DNA of 64,000 nt from VXNE01 sp963668365 (GCA_963668365.1 OY764266.1:3906001-3970000); one strand, 5' to 3'. Shown: positions 33,565-42,202, counted from the stretch's first letter. Numbers and translations: made by a program. Notes: generated from the letters alone by a model not told the origin.

Positions 33565-33896
33565 TGTCGCCCGGCAACCCTCGCCCGCACCGTGTTGGAC
33601 TGGAAGGGCCGCGCGTGGCTCGGCGCCGAGTTCGGCAATCTTCGCCTGCGCTGGACGGTCCACTACACCGCCGGGTACAGGCACGATGCGGACAGCGAGC
33701 CTCCCATCGACGCCCACGTCACCCACGACGTCACCGTCGGTTGGTCATCACCGAACGGCCGGCTGACGCTGGACGCCGCGGCGCTGAACGCGGCCGACCG
33801 AGACCCGCCCCGGGTCTATCGGCAGCTCAACTACGATCCGGTGACGCACAATCCCCTGGCCGAACGGTCGAGGTCGGCGTGCGCTGGCAGCCGTAG
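33565..33896 (+). pseudogene. C-terminal fragment of a TonB-dependent outer-membrane receptor
   Basis: The remnant reads LDWKGRAWLGAEFGNLRLRW, then a GYRHD strand, AALNAADRDPPRVYRQLNYD and VTHNPL. This is the usual last-strands pattern of TonB-dependent receptors. One base is lost near 33860; in the shifted frame the normal ending GRTVEVGVRWQP and a TAG at 33894-33896 appear. No start, plug domain or TonB box is present, so only about the last 110 residues of the barrel survive. Confidence 0.8.
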
Positions 33897-33905
33897 TCCT
33901 CGCTC

Positions 33906-34646
33906 TCAGGTACCCAGCCCGTCGTGGAACTCGAAGAACGTCTTGAGGGCCAGTTCCGGGTGCTCAAGCATGCTGTTGTGTCCGACGTTCTCAAGTACCG
34001 CCAACCTCGCGTTGGGGGCCGTGGCCGCGATGACGCGACTCGAGACCAGGTTCGGATCGTGGCTCCCCGTGCCGATAAGCACCGGCATGGTCAGTTTGTC
34101 CACGACCGCCGCTAAGTCGAACTTACGCGTCGCGGCCATTGTTGCGTCGACAGCTTCCGGATAGTCATGATCGAAGAATCCCTTCGGCGGCGGGCTTGAC
34201 TCGATGCCGGCCTCGCGGCGTATGGCGGCAGCGGCTCTCGAGCCCGCCTGCTGCGCAGGCACGTCGGCTTCGTCCGTGTTCGCCGCGTACAGGGCGGCGG
34301 AGATGACCCGGTCCGGGTGCAGGGCGCAGAACGCGATGGCGGGCCGAGACCCCCAGGATTGCGACCAGACGTGGCAACGTTCGATACCGAGGTGGTCGAG
34401 CACGTCACAGGCGTCTTTCCCATACTGCTCGAAGGTGCACTGCGTCTCGGGGTCCGCCGACGGGGAACTCCGGCCCAGACCCCGGACGTCGATGCGCACG
34501 GTGCGGAAGCGCCCGGTGAGACTCGGCACCTGGTCGTCCCACACGCGCAGCGTGCACCTCCCCGGGGGCCACAGAAGCAGGGCCGGATGGGTCTCCGATC
34601 CATCCACCTCGACGTACAGCGTTGCGCCATCAACTTCTACTTTCAT
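33906..34646 (-). CDS. Alpha/beta hydrolase
   Basis: This is a 246-residue alpha/beta-hydrolase-fold enzyme. The nucleophile elbow is WSQSWGSRPA, so Ser replaces the first Gly of G-x-S-x-G. The His is in LENVGHNSMLEHPE and an acid is near GTGSHDPNLV. DVRGLGRSS is the usual oxyanion-side loop. The ATG at 34646 has GGAGGG about 10 bases upstream. Cytoplasmic; substrate unknown. Its 3' end nearly touches the receptor remnant. Confidence 0.87.
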   Translation of the reverse strand: MKVEVDGATLYVEVDGSETHPALLLWPPGRCTLRVWDDQVPSLTGRFRTVRIDVRGLGRSSPSADPETQCTFEQYGKDACDVLDHLGIERCHVWSQSWGSRPAIAFCALHPDRVISAALYAANTDEADVPAQQAGSRAAAAIRREAGIESSPPPKGFFDHDYPEAVDATMAATRKFDLAAVVDKLTMPVLIGTGSHDPNLVSSRVIAATAPNARLAVLENVGHNSMLEHPELALKTFFEFHDGLGT

Positions 34647-34787
34647 GAGTCGCGCGCCCTCCTTCGGCGCTACCGGCATTCAGGATCCACATTGGCTCGC
34701 CGTGTGCGACCGGCGGAAACAGGATAGTCCCGCAAGCCCCCACCCGTCAGGGTATTGACCCAAACTTGCCGGTGATACACTACTCGC

Positions 34788-35792
34788 ATGCAAGCCGTTG
34801 ACCAACAGGTGCTCGACCAGGTCTGCCAATGGCTCGAATCCGACGAGTCGTGCTGGCTCGCCACCGTGGTGGAAACCTGGGGTTCTTCCCCCCGCCCCGT
34901 GGGCTCGCTGTTGACGTGCAACCGCGCGGGACAGGTGCGGGGTTCCCTGTCCGGCGGGTGCGTCGAAGACGACCTGCTGGAGAAGCTCACGTCCGGCGAA
35001 CTCGCCCGCGAACGGGCGCAGTTTTTTCAATACGGCATCACTCCGGAAGAGACCGAGCGGCTGGGGCTTCCCTGCGGCGGGCACCTGAACATCGTCGTCG
35101 AACCATTGCCCGCAGACGACGCATACCGCGGTCACTTCGGGCATCTCCGGGATCGCGTGGTCGGTCGCCGCTCCGTTCGACGCACCGTCGATCTGCGCAA
35201 TGGCGCGACCTCCATCGAGGATGTGGACGCGCACGCGCCGTTGCACTATGACGGCGAAGCACGGGTTCTCCGGCACACCTACGGCCCGCAGTTCCAGCTC
35301 TTCATCATCGGTTCCGGCATGGTCTCGGCGTACGTGGCGGAAATGGCGCAGGCGCTCGACTACCAGGTGACCGTGTGTGACCCGCGCGCGCACCTGCTCG
35401 ACGAGTTCTCCGTCGCCGGCGTCACGAAGATCAACGACATGCCGGACGATGCCATCAACAAGCACGCCAATGATCCCCTGACAGCGATCGTCGCACTCAC
35501 GCACGACCCGCGCATAGACGACATGGGCATGATGGTGGCGCTGACGACAGACGCGTTCTACATCGGCGCGATGGGGTCGACGCGTACTTCGGCCAACCGG
35601 CGCGAACGCCTGAAGGCGCTGGAACTCACCGACGCCGAGATCGCGCGGCTGCACGCGCCCATCGGCCTGCCCATCGGCAGCAAGACACCCCCGGAAATCG
35701 CCGTCGCTATTCTCGCGGAGATCACCGCCGTACGTTATAGCGTTGCGTCCGCTACCCACACCCGGCTTGAAGCTGTGACGCGAGCCGCTTGA
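34788..35792 (+). CDS. xdhC: XdhC/CoxI-family molybdoenzyme maturation protein
   Basis: This protein has 334 residues. XdhC-type proteins bind molybdenum cofactor and help insert its sulfurated or cytidylated form into xanthine-dehydrogenase/CO-dehydrogenase-type enzymes. An N-terminal XdhC_CoxI domain (CWLATVVETWGSSPRPVGS, GSLSGGCVEDDL) is followed by a Rossmann domain (LFIIGSGMVSAYVAEMA) and a conserved end (DAFYIGAMGSTRTSANRRER). It is coupled to mocA by a TTGA overlap. No molybdoenzyme structural gene is within the window, so the client is encoded elsewhere. Confidence 0.92.
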   Translation: MQAVDQQVLDQVCQWLESDESCWLATVVETWGSSPRPVGSLLTCNRAGQVRGSLSGGCVEDDLLEKLTSGELARERAQFFQYGITPEETERLGLPCGGHLNIVVEPLPADDAYRGHFGHLRDRVVGRRSVRRTVDLRNGATSIEDVDAHAPLHYDGEARVLRHTYGPQFQLFIIGSGMVSAYVAEMAQALDYQVTVCDPRAHLLDEFSVAGVTKINDMPDDAINKHANDPLTAIVALTHDPRIDDMGMMVALTTDAFYIGAMGSTRTSANRRERLKALELTDAEIARLHAPIGLPIGSKTPPEIAVAILAEITAVRYSVASATHTRLEAVTRAA

Positions 35793-36352
35793 TCGCGGAT
35801 ACCCCAGCCCGTGCGGCGGCGGTTCTGCTGGCGGCCGGCGCGTCGCGCCGCTTCGGCACCGATAAACGCCTCCATCGCCTCGAAGGAACGCCCATGGTCG
35901 TGCGTGCCGCAGAGTGCCACGCGGAGACGTTCAGCAAGCTGTTCATCGTTCTGAAGCAGGACGACGAGGCCGTCGCACGGCTGGTCGAGCCTTTGAATCC
36001 CGCCATTGTCATCGCGGAAGATGCAGCCGAGGGCATGGGACGCAGCCTCGCTGCGGGAATCTCGGCAGCCGCGGGCCATCCCTTTGTTTTTGTCGCTCTC
36101 GCCGACATGCCATTCGTGCAGGCTTCGACGCTACGCCAACTCCGGGACCTGGCGGCGCCCGGGTGCATCGTGCGGCCCCTTTACCAGGGAGCCCCGGGAC
36201 ATCCGGTCGGTTTCGCCGCGGACTACTTCGAAGCACTCGGGCAACTCAAAGGAGACCAGGGCGCCCGGGAAGTCATCCGCCACCACTCGCGATCGCTCGT
36301 CCAGCTCTGGACCGACGATGCCGGCGTCGTGCGGGACGTGGACCGACCCTAG
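35789..36352 (+). CDS. mocA: MocA-type molybdenum cofactor cytidylyltransferase
   Basis: This is a 187-residue nucleotidyltransferase of the MobA-like family that would add CMP (or GMP) to molybdopterin. The N-terminal motif VLLAAGASRRFGTDKRL and the metal-binding LADMPFV region are clear. The C-terminal GHPVGFAADYFEAL is usual in MocA. The start is a TTG overlapping the xdhC stop. Pairing with xdhC supports the CMP form used by xanthine-oxidase-family enzymes. Confidence 0.88.
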   Translation: MIADTPARAAAVLLAAGASRRFGTDKRLHRLEGTPMVVRAAECHAETFSKLFIVLKQDDEAVARLVEPLNPAIVIAEDAAEGMGRSLAAGISAAAGHPFVFVALADMPFVQASTLRQLRDLAAPGCIVRPLYQGAPGHPVGFAADYFEALGQLKGDQGAREVIRHHSRSLVQLWTDDAGVVRDVDRP

Positions 36353-36353
36353 C

Positions 36354-36471
36354 CATGAAATCCGCCGGCCCTTCGGAAAGCGCCGTGGTGCGGCAGCCGG
36401 TGATGGGCCCCGCACAGGAGCACGAGGTTCTAGAGGCGAATCTCCCCGCGGTCGACCCAGTGCCGGACTAG
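36354..36471 (-). pseudogene. Remnant of an HNH endonuclease (DUF222-type) cut by a MITE-like element
   Basis: Read on the minus strand from the CTAG at 36468-36471, codons give VRHWVDRGEIRL, an in-frame TAG, then NLVLLCGAHHRLPHHGAF. This matches the end of the HNH motif found in DUF222-type endonucleases (usually HW..GG.T.L.NLVLLC..HHR). The upstream part is missing because the MITE-like element is inserted there. The plus-strand reading (a 38-codon ORF from 36355) is taken as a shadow. Confidence 0.6.
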
Positions 36472-36732
36472 TGTCGTGTCACACGCGTTATGACGCTTCA
36501 GCGCGTCCCACGGGGTCTGTGGCAAGGCGCGTCCCCGCAGGGAATGGTCGGCTCCATTTCCAAGGGGCGCAACACCGCCACAGGCCCCGTGGGACGCGCC
36601 CTTCGGGAGATCGCCATGCACGCCACTGCGGCGTTGTGGCCCTTGCGAATATGCCAGATATTCACTGCGGACCACGCCTTGCATTGACGCGCATGGCGAA
36701 CTCTGAAGCGCCATAACGCGTGTGACACGACA
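36472..36732. mobile_element. MITE-like element with 30-bp terminal inverted repeats
   Basis: The ends TGTCGTGTCACACGCGTTAT (36472 onward) and the complement ending at 36732 agree at 29 of 30 bases. The flanks are CTAG on both sides (36468-36471 and 36733-36736), fitting a 4-bp CTAG or 2-bp TA target duplication. An inner arm of 23 bp (36502-36524 with 36575-36597, one mismatch) extends the self-complementarity. No transposase gene is present. This fills the gene-free stretch between mocA and nadK. Confidence 0.82.
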
Positions 36733-37632
36733 CTAGCCCCTCCGCGCGTTCCCCAGCCTGCTGGCCCAGTCGAGCTTGCTGCGGCAGGACTGGAAGAAGC
36801 TGTGGTCCACGGGATAGGCCAGGTGGAATGTTCGCGGATGCTTGACGATCAGGACTTCGTCGCCCGGCCGCAGCGCATGGTCGACCTGGGAGTCGCAGTA
36901 CGCATGGGGCTCGTCCGCCGCAGTTCCCATGACGATCCTGATCTCGGCGTCGCCCGGCACCACGAGGGGGCGCGACGTGAGCGTATGCGGGAACATCGGC
37001 ACGACGACGATGGCGTCGAGGCCCGGATGCATGATGGGTCCGCCCGCAGACAGGGCGTAGGCCGTGGAGCCGGTGGGCGTGGACACGATCAACCCGTCCG
37101 AGCGCTGGTCGTAGACGAAGTCGCCGTCCACATACAGGCTGAAGTCCATCATTCGGGACGCCGCCCCGGCGTTGACGACAACATCGTTCAACGCCACGCA
37201 GGACCCGGCGGGCTCGCCGCTGCGGACGATGCGGGCGTCGAGCAGAGCGCGTTCGTCCACCGTGTATTCCCCGGCCAGCACGGCGCCAATCTTCTCTTCG
37301 ATCTGATCGGGCGAAACATCCGCGAGAAAGCCCAGGCCCCCGCGATTCACGCCGACGACCAGCGCCGGCGTGTCAGCGAGGTCGCGCGCGACGGCGAGCA
37401 TGCTGCCGTCGCCGCCCACCACGACGATCAGGTCGCACCGCGAACCCAGAGCGTCCCGGTTGACGGTCTCGTGCGCACCGTCGGGCAACATCGGGGCCGT
37501 CGCCGTCTCAAGAAGGAGTTCGACCCCGGTTCCGGCGAGAAAACGCGCGACTGCGGCTACGGAGTCGACGACCTCGGGATTGCCGACTCTCCCAACGAGG
37601 CCGACGGTATTGAATCTTCGGGATCTGGACAT
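36733..37632 (-). CDS. nadK: NAD kinase
   Basis: This ATP-dependent NAD kinase of about 299 residues makes NADP. The phosphate-binding GGDGS motif (VVVGGDGSMLAVAR), GVNRGGLGFLADV, the NAD-contacting ALNDVVV and TPTGSTAYALSAGGPI blocks are all present. ATG 37632 is chosen; a GTG four codons upstream is possible. The TAG stop is part of the CTAG flank of the adjacent MITE-like element, so the ending may have been set by that insertion. Confidence 0.95.
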   Translation of the reverse strand: MSRSRRFNTVGLVGRVGNPEVVDSVAAVARFLAGTGVELLLETATAPMLPDGAHETVNRDALGSRCDLIVVVGGDGSMLAVARDLADTPALVVGVNRGGLGFLADVSPDQIEEKIGAVLAGEYTVDERALLDARIVRSGEPAGSCVALNDVVVNAGAASRMMDFSLYVDGDFVYDQRSDGLIVSTPTGSTAYALSAGGPIMHPGLDAIVVVPMFPHTLTSRPLVVPGDAEIRIVMGTAADEPHAYCDSQVDHALRPGDEVLIVKHPRTFHLAYPVDHSFFQSCRSKLDWASRLGNARRG

Positions 37633-37887
37633 CTTTGCACGCACGCTGCTGGGCCGTGTTCCCCAAGTCTATGTCACTTCGGCGCGACTCACGGGGCGAT
37701 GACCAGCCCGCCGAACGCTCCAACGCCCATCATCGCCGCCGGCCTCGCGCTGTCAATCGTCATATCGTTCGACGAAACCGCACCTTGAAATCCCGAATCG
37801 GTGCGTTCACGCTACGTTGCCGGGGAGAAGCATCCGGGCCGCGGGGAAGCAGGCATGCCCGGGCGACCTATTGCGGACAGATTGACC

Positions 37888-38721
37888 ATGCGCCAACGCA
37901 GCGACCCACCACGCGCGTCCCGAGTCGAGGCCGTCAGCGGACTGAAAGCGCTGCCGGACCTGTGGCAGAAGGCGCGCGCGGAAGCCGAACTCAAGGTCAG
38001 CGAAGAGCCGATCCTCGGCAGCTACTTCCATGCGACGATCCTCAATCACGCCTCTTTCGGGGCCGCCCTCAGCTTCCGGCTGGCGAGCAAGCTCGACAAC
38101 CCCATGTTGCCGACGATGTTGATCCGCCAGGTCATCGAGGAGGCCATCAGCGACGATCCGACGATTCTCGAGGCCGCCGAAACGGACGTCCTCGCGAGCT
38201 TCGCCCGGGACCCGGCCTGCGATGACCTGACGACGCCATTCCTGTTCCACAAGGGCTTCCACGCGCTGCAGGCGCACCGCATCGCCCATTGGCTCTGGCT
38301 GCACGACCGGCGAACCCTGGCGCAGTTCTTCCAGAGCCAGATCAGCGTCGGCCTCGGCGTGGACATTCACCCGGCGGCGCGGATCGGACGCGGACTCATG
38401 CTCGATCACGCCACGGGCATCGTCGTTGGAGAAACGGCCGTGATCGACGACGATGTATCGGTCCTGCACTCGGTAACGCTCGGGGGCACCGGAAAGGAAA
38501 CCGGCGACCGCCATCCCAAGATCCGCCGCGGCGTTCTGCTCGCCGCCGGGTGCAAGATCATCGGCAATATCGAGGTCGGCGAAGGGGCCAAGGTGGGGGC
38601 CGGCAGCGTCGTGCTGCACGACGTCCCCGCGCATGTCACGGTAGCCGGCGTTCCCGCCGTCATCGTCGGCAAATCGCGGGAGGAGTCGCCCGCGCTCGAC
38701 ATGGACCAACGAATAGAGTAG
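37888..38721 (+). CDS. cysE: Serine O-acetyltransferase
   Basis: CysE makes O-acetylserine, the first committed step of cysteine synthesis. From the ATG at 37888 the protein has 277 residues. Upstream in-frame starts (37855, 37801) would add an unconserved tail. An N-terminal helical SATase domain (GSYFHATILNHASFGAALSF, LLYxKGF-like LFHKGFHALQAHRIAHWLW) precedes the left-handed beta-helix with DHATGIVVGETAVI (catalytic His/Asp) and LHSVTLGGTGK. The C-terminal DMDQRIE is the usual cysteine-synthase docking tail, though here it ends in Glu rather than Ile. Confidence 0.94.
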   Translation: MRQRSDPPRASRVEAVSGLKALPDLWQKARAEAELKVSEEPILGSYFHATILNHASFGAALSFRLASKLDNPMLPTMLIRQVIEEAISDDPTILEAAETDVLASFARDPACDDLTTPFLFHKGFHALQAHRIAHWLWLHDRRTLAQFFQSQISVGLGVDIHPAARIGRGLMLDHATGIVVGETAVIDDDVSVLHSVTLGGTGKETGDRHPKIRRGVLLAAGCKIIGNIEVGEGAKVGAGSVVLHDVPAHVTVAGVPAVIVGKSREESPALDMDQRIE

Positions 38722-38723
38722 CC

Positions 38724-38945
38724 ATGACCGCACCCGCCCGCCCCGCCGAACCTACCTGTCCGAAGTGCAATGCGGTCGGCATAGAGCACTTTGCCTCCAA
38801 GCGAAGCGTTCAGCAGAGCCGCGGGGGGGACCCCTGGTACTTCGTGATCTATTGCGACGAATGCGGGCACGTGTACGAAGTCCTCGCCAAGCACATCTTT
38901 ATCCAGGGACAAACCCACCGGTTCAGTCTGGCACCATCGCGCTGA
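38724..38945 (+). CDS. Small zinc-ribbon protein
   Basis: This 73-residue protein has two CxxC pairs (CPKC near residue 12 and CDEC near residue 46), forming a probable zinc ribbon, and a Trp/Tyr-rich core (PWYFVIYCDECGHVYEV). The ATG lies 2 bp after the cysE stop, so it is probably co-transcribed. I do not recognise a named family; a regulatory or nucleic-acid-binding role is only a guess. Confidence 0.75.
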   Translation: MTAPARPAEPTCPKCNAVGIEHFASKRSVQQSRGGDPWYFVIYCDECGHVYEVLAKHIFIQGQTHRFSLAPSR

Positions 38946-38983
38946 GCGGACTATGATGGGTCGCAAGGAATAGGAGAAATCGA

Positions 38984-39232
38984 ATGCGATCGATTTGCAA
39001 AGTCCTGGCCGGAGCCACATTGACACTCCTCGCCTCCGGCATCGCGGCAAACGAGGTGGTCGAGCCTCGAGTCCTGGATGTCAAGGAGCTTCTTGAAGTC
39101 ATCGAGGTGATCGACGTCACAGCCGAAAAGGAAATCGATGAATCGTCCGGGGAGGCGCTCGACCCCGAGGTCGACGCAATTCTCGACGAAGCCGTTCGGG
39201 AAGAAACCGAACCCGCGGCGGAAGAGGAATAA
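38984..39232 (+). CDS. Small secreted acidic protein
   Basis: This 82-residue product has a clear signal peptide (MRSICKVLAGATLTLLASGIAA). The mature part of about 60 residues has roughly 25 Glu/Asp, including a terminal EEE run and repeating hydrophobic-acidic spacing (ELLEVIEVIDV). It would be periplasmic and probably unstructured or metal-binding. GGAG lies 11 bases upstream of the ATG. No family recognised. Confidence 0.6.
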   Translation: MRSICKVLAGATLTLLASGIAANEVVEPRVLDVKELLEVIEVIDVTAEKEIDESSGEALDPEVDAILDEAVREETEPAAEEE

Positions 39233-39242
39233 ACCGCCCGGG

Positions 39243-39812
39243 CTATTCGGGCGTCGAATCCGTTTGCGGCGCCGCGTCGCGGGCGCTCCCCGGCGACGGT
39301 CGTCGTTCCACGCACGTACCGTACTCGACGAAAAGCGAGGCTTCCGGCGCATAGAAAGCCCAGCCGCCGATCGCGCTGCGGGTGTATCGGCCGCGCGCCG
39401 GATTGATCAGCAACATCTCCGAAGGCGGGTTATTGACGCAGCTATAGCCCCGGTTTTCTCCGGCGCCCCGCACGGGACGGCATGCAAATTCGGTCTCCAC
39501 ACCGTCCCCGGACGCCATCGTGACATACAGTCGCACGGGCTCGGGAGTGTCCGCGTACCCACCACGCTCGTCGACCTCGCCCCGTTCCCGCTCGCCGAGC
39601 AGGTGTCGCATGAACAGCGCGTTTTCGCGCAGATCGAACGTCTGCTCCGAGAATACTGCGGGCATGTAGTCCTCCATGTCACTCGCCGGATATTGGTGCA
39701 TCCCCACGGTTTTCCCCGCCTTGCAGGTTGTCGGCAGCCAATGCCCCGCATTCTCACTCGTCGCCCATCCAGGCAACGCCCACAGAATGAACAGGATCAT
39801 GCGCAGTCTCAT
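39243..39812 (-). CDS. Secreted protein of unknown function with four cysteines
   Basis: This 189-residue protein has a signal peptide (MRLRMILFILWALPGWATSE). The mature part holds four Cys (TTCKAG, EFACRPV, YSCVNN, YGTCVER), suggesting two disulfides, and a YASDMEDYMP-like acidic loop (PASDMEDYMPAVF). Its start region overlaps, head to head, the start of the peptidase-TPR gene on the plus strand. If the second Met (39800) is used, the two start codons still share bases (CATG). Function unknown. Confidence 0.65.
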   Translation of the reverse strand: MRLRMILFILWALPGWATSENAGHWLPTTCKAGKTVGMHQYPASDMEDYMPAVFSEQTFDLRENALFMRHLLGERERGEVDERGGYADTPEPVRLYVTMASGDGVETEFACRPVRGAGENRGYSCVNNPPSEMLLINPARGRYTRSAIGGWAFYAPEASLFVEYGTCVERRPSPGSARDAAPQTDSTPE

Positions 39813-41289
39813 AGCAGCGCCTAGTCTAACCCTGGCATTGGCGAACGCGGCGAACGCCGACGTCCATCAACATGATTGGCACCGCGTGACAACGCCCGAC
39901 TTCGAGATGATGACCGACCTGGCGCCGGAAGACGGCCGGATGCTCGCGGCCAGGCTGACGCGCTTTCGACTCGCCTTCGAAGCGCTCCTCGGGAAGCAAC
40001 AGTCGCCCGCGCCATCGCCGCGCATCATCGCCTTTCGCAGCGGGCGCGACTTTCGCCGCGTGTTCTCGCTCAGGAACCTGAGCGGAATCACGCATTCTTC
40101 CCTGAACCGGTACACGCTCGCGTTCGGACCCGACGGTCGTCGCGGATACGCCTCCCGCGGCCTCACCGCGTATCACGAGTACACGCACTACCTGCTGCGC
40201 CATCACCGGCAAATGAACTATCCCGCCTGGTACGAGGAGGGGTATGCAAACTTCCTGTCCACCCTGCACGCGACGGAAGACGGCATCGTGGTCGGGTACG
40301 TGTCCGCGCTGAAGCGACAGCAGATGTCCCGGGCAAGGCTGACGGTGGCGGACCTGATCGACGAGCGCCTGGTGTTCGACTGGCAGCGGCGCGACCTCGA
40401 AGACATCTACCTCAAGGCCTGGCAGCTCGTGCACATGCTGCACCTCGGCCACCTGTCGGGCCTGCCGCCGTTTCACGCCCGCGTGCCCGAAATGCTCGCC
40501 ATGATCGATGCCGGAGAGACGGCGGAAGTGGCCATGGAGACGGCGCTGGGAGTCAGCCTTCCCAGCCTGGAACGTCTCCTGAAATCGTACGGCAGGCGCA
40601 AGCCGTTCCCGAAGCGAACTCTCGAGGTCGATGTCGAATCCGACACGTCCATGGAGGTTCGGCCGATGACGCGGGCAGACGTGCGGCGCACCCTGGGCGG
40701 GGCCGCAATGGCGACGGCCAACAACGGCCTTGCGGCCGAGATGTTCAAAGGGGTGCTCGAGGAGAATCCGGACGATATCGATGCCCTGGTGGGCTTTTCC
40801 GCCACGACGGACGATGCCGAACGCTCGAAGGAGACCGCGAGGCGCGCGTTCGCGCTCAACCCGAATCACCCCGGCGCGAACATTCGCATGGCGGAGGTCC
40901 ACGTCGGCGAATGCGCGGGGGCGACCCGGGAACAGTGCTACGCCATATTGCGCGAAAGCGCCGAGTTCTACCGTCGAGCCGTGAGAAACGACCCGGACGG
41001 GGTCGAAGCGTCCTTCGGCCTGGGCGTGATCTACCTCCACGCCGGGCAACCGGGCGATGCCCTGGGCTACCTGCGCGTGGCGTACCGCCGCGCGCCCTGG
41101 GCACCGCGCATCAACCTGTTCCTCGGCGAGGCATATCGGCTGACCGGAGACACGGAGCGCGCCCGCGGGCATCTCGCCAGGGCGATGCACTGGCACCGGG
41201 AACAGCGCTGGCGCGACGCGGCAGCGCTAGCGCTTTCCCTGCTCGAGTCGACCGAGGACGGCCTCGAAGCGCCCTCGGCCAATCAATAG
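39799..41289 (+). CDS. Secreted HExxH metallopeptidase-like protein with TPR repeats
   Basis: This protein of about 496 residues begins with a signal peptide (MRSLIAAPSLTLALANAANA). An upstream ATG at 39787 adds MNRI. The zinc-peptidase motif HEYTH (YHEYTHYLLRHH) is followed by a likely third ligand in WYEEGYANF, the gluzincin arrangement of DUF1570/MA-family proteins. The C-terminal about 180 residues are TPR-like (LAAEMFKGVLEENPDDIDAL, FGLGVIYLHAGQPGDALGYL, FLGEAYRLTGDTERARGHL). It probably acts in the periplasm; substrate unknown. It is divergent from, and overlaps, the gene at 39243-39812. Confidence 0.8.
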   Translation: MRSLIAAPSLTLALANAANADVHQHDWHRVTTPDFEMMTDLAPEDGRMLAARLTRFRLAFEALLGKQQSPAPSPRIIAFRSGRDFRRVFSLRNLSGITHSSLNRYTLAFGPDGRRGYASRGLTAYHEYTHYLLRHHRQMNYPAWYEEGYANFLSTLHATEDGIVVGYVSALKRQQMSRARLTVADLIDERLVFDWQRRDLEDIYLKAWQLVHMLHLGHLSGLPPFHARVPEMLAMIDAGETAEVAMETALGVSLPSLERLLKSYGRRKPFPKRTLEVDVESDTSMEVRPMTRADVRRTLGGAAMATANNGLAAEMFKGVLEENPDDIDALVGFSATTDDAERSKETARRAFALNPNHPGANIRMAEVHVGECAGATREQCYAILRESAEFYRRAVRNDPDGVEASFGLGVIYLHAGQPGDALGYLRVAYRRAPWAPRINLFLGEAYRLTGDTERARGHLARAMHWHREQRWRDAAALALSLLESTEDGLEAPSANQ

Positions 41290-41317
41290 TTCAGCATCCG
41301 GCCCGGCGCTGCGCCGA

Positions 41318-42202
41318 TCACCTCGGTTCCCCGCCCAGAATCCGCTCCACGCTGTTCGCCCGGACCCATCCCGGGGTGCCATCCGCCAGGGCGATGCGCA
41401 ACCAGCCGTCGCGCACCTCCAGGATGGCGACTTCGGCGCCCGCCGGGAGGGGATGCGCAAAGGCCAGCCGTGCTCCCGTGCTGTCCGCGGAACGCAGGGA
41501 GGCGCCGTCGATCACCACCACCCCTTCGGGGGACGCCTGCTCGGACAACAGCGCCGATCCGGCCGCCGCCGCCCACACCGCGATCGGCACGGCGGACATC
41601 CGCCGCAACAGGCGCATGCGCCGCGTCGGCCACGGCGTCAGCATCAGCACGGCGAGGGCGAACGCGCCGGCCGCAATCCAGTAGCGCTGCGAGACCGAGA
41701 ACATGTCGCGCCAGAACAGCAGGGAATCCAGCGCGCCCCCGCTCGCCGGTCGCGGCAACCAGGACGGCGCCCGGTCGCGCAGCCAGGCGAGGTTCTTGGC
41801 CGCCCGATCATGGCTCGGCTGCAATGCCAGCGCACGCCGGAAGGCGAGCGTCGCGCGACCCGAGTCGCCAGCGCCAAGCGCCGCATTGCCCCAGTCCGCA
41901 ATCAGTTCGGGTGTCGGTCGTATCGCCGCGGCTTCGCGAAGAGCGCGCTCCGCTTCGGCAAAGAGTCGCGCGCGATGCACCGGATCCTGCTCCTCCAGTG
42001 CCTGGGTGTAGATTCGGCGCCCGTGCTCGATGCCCTCCGATGCAGCCGCACCGGAGCCCTCGCGGGCAAACTGCAAACCGGGCGACGCCTGAGGAAAGTC
42101 CGCTTCGGACGCCCGGGCAGACGACAGGTGCTCCACAGCCAGGACGACGCACATCGCGGCGAGGGTCGTCGCTATGCCATGGACCAGGTCGCGGGAAATC
42201 AT
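41318..42202 (-). CDS. BatE-like TPR and SH3-domain membrane protein
   Basis: This 294-residue protein is the last gene of the Bat operon. An N-terminal signal/anchor helix is followed by a TPR region (RARLFAEAERALREAAAIRP, LALQPSHDRAAKNLAWLRDR), two transmembrane helices (about residues 175-195 and 208-225) and a C-terminal bacterial SH3 domain (LEVRDGWLRIALADGTPGWV). This is the usual BatE layout. The ATG overlaps the batD stop (ATGA). It is probably periplasmic-facing and may couple the VWA proteins to the envelope. Confidence 0.85.
   Translation of the reverse strand: MISRDLVHGIATTLAAMCVVLAVEHLSSARASEADFPQASPGLQFAREGSGAAASEGIEHGRRIYTQALEEQDPVHRARLFAEAERALREAAAIRPTPELIADWGNAALGAGDSGRATLAFRRALALQPSHDRAAKNLAWLRDRAPSWLPRPASGGALDSLLFWRDMFSVSQRYWIAAGAFALAVLMLTPWPTRRMRLLRRMSAVPIAVWAAAAGSALLSEQASPEGVVVIDGASLRSADSTGARLAFAHPLPAGAEVAILEVRDGWLRIALADGTPGWVRANSVERILGGEPR

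Noticed and set aside
34755..34781. Sigma-70 promoter for xdhC (TTGACC ... TACACT)
   Set aside because: Spacer is only 15 bp, so I did not list it as a feature.
36355..36471. 38-codon plus-strand ORF following mocA
   Set aside because: The minus strand reads as an HNH-endonuclease end, and the plus ORF has no supporting feature.
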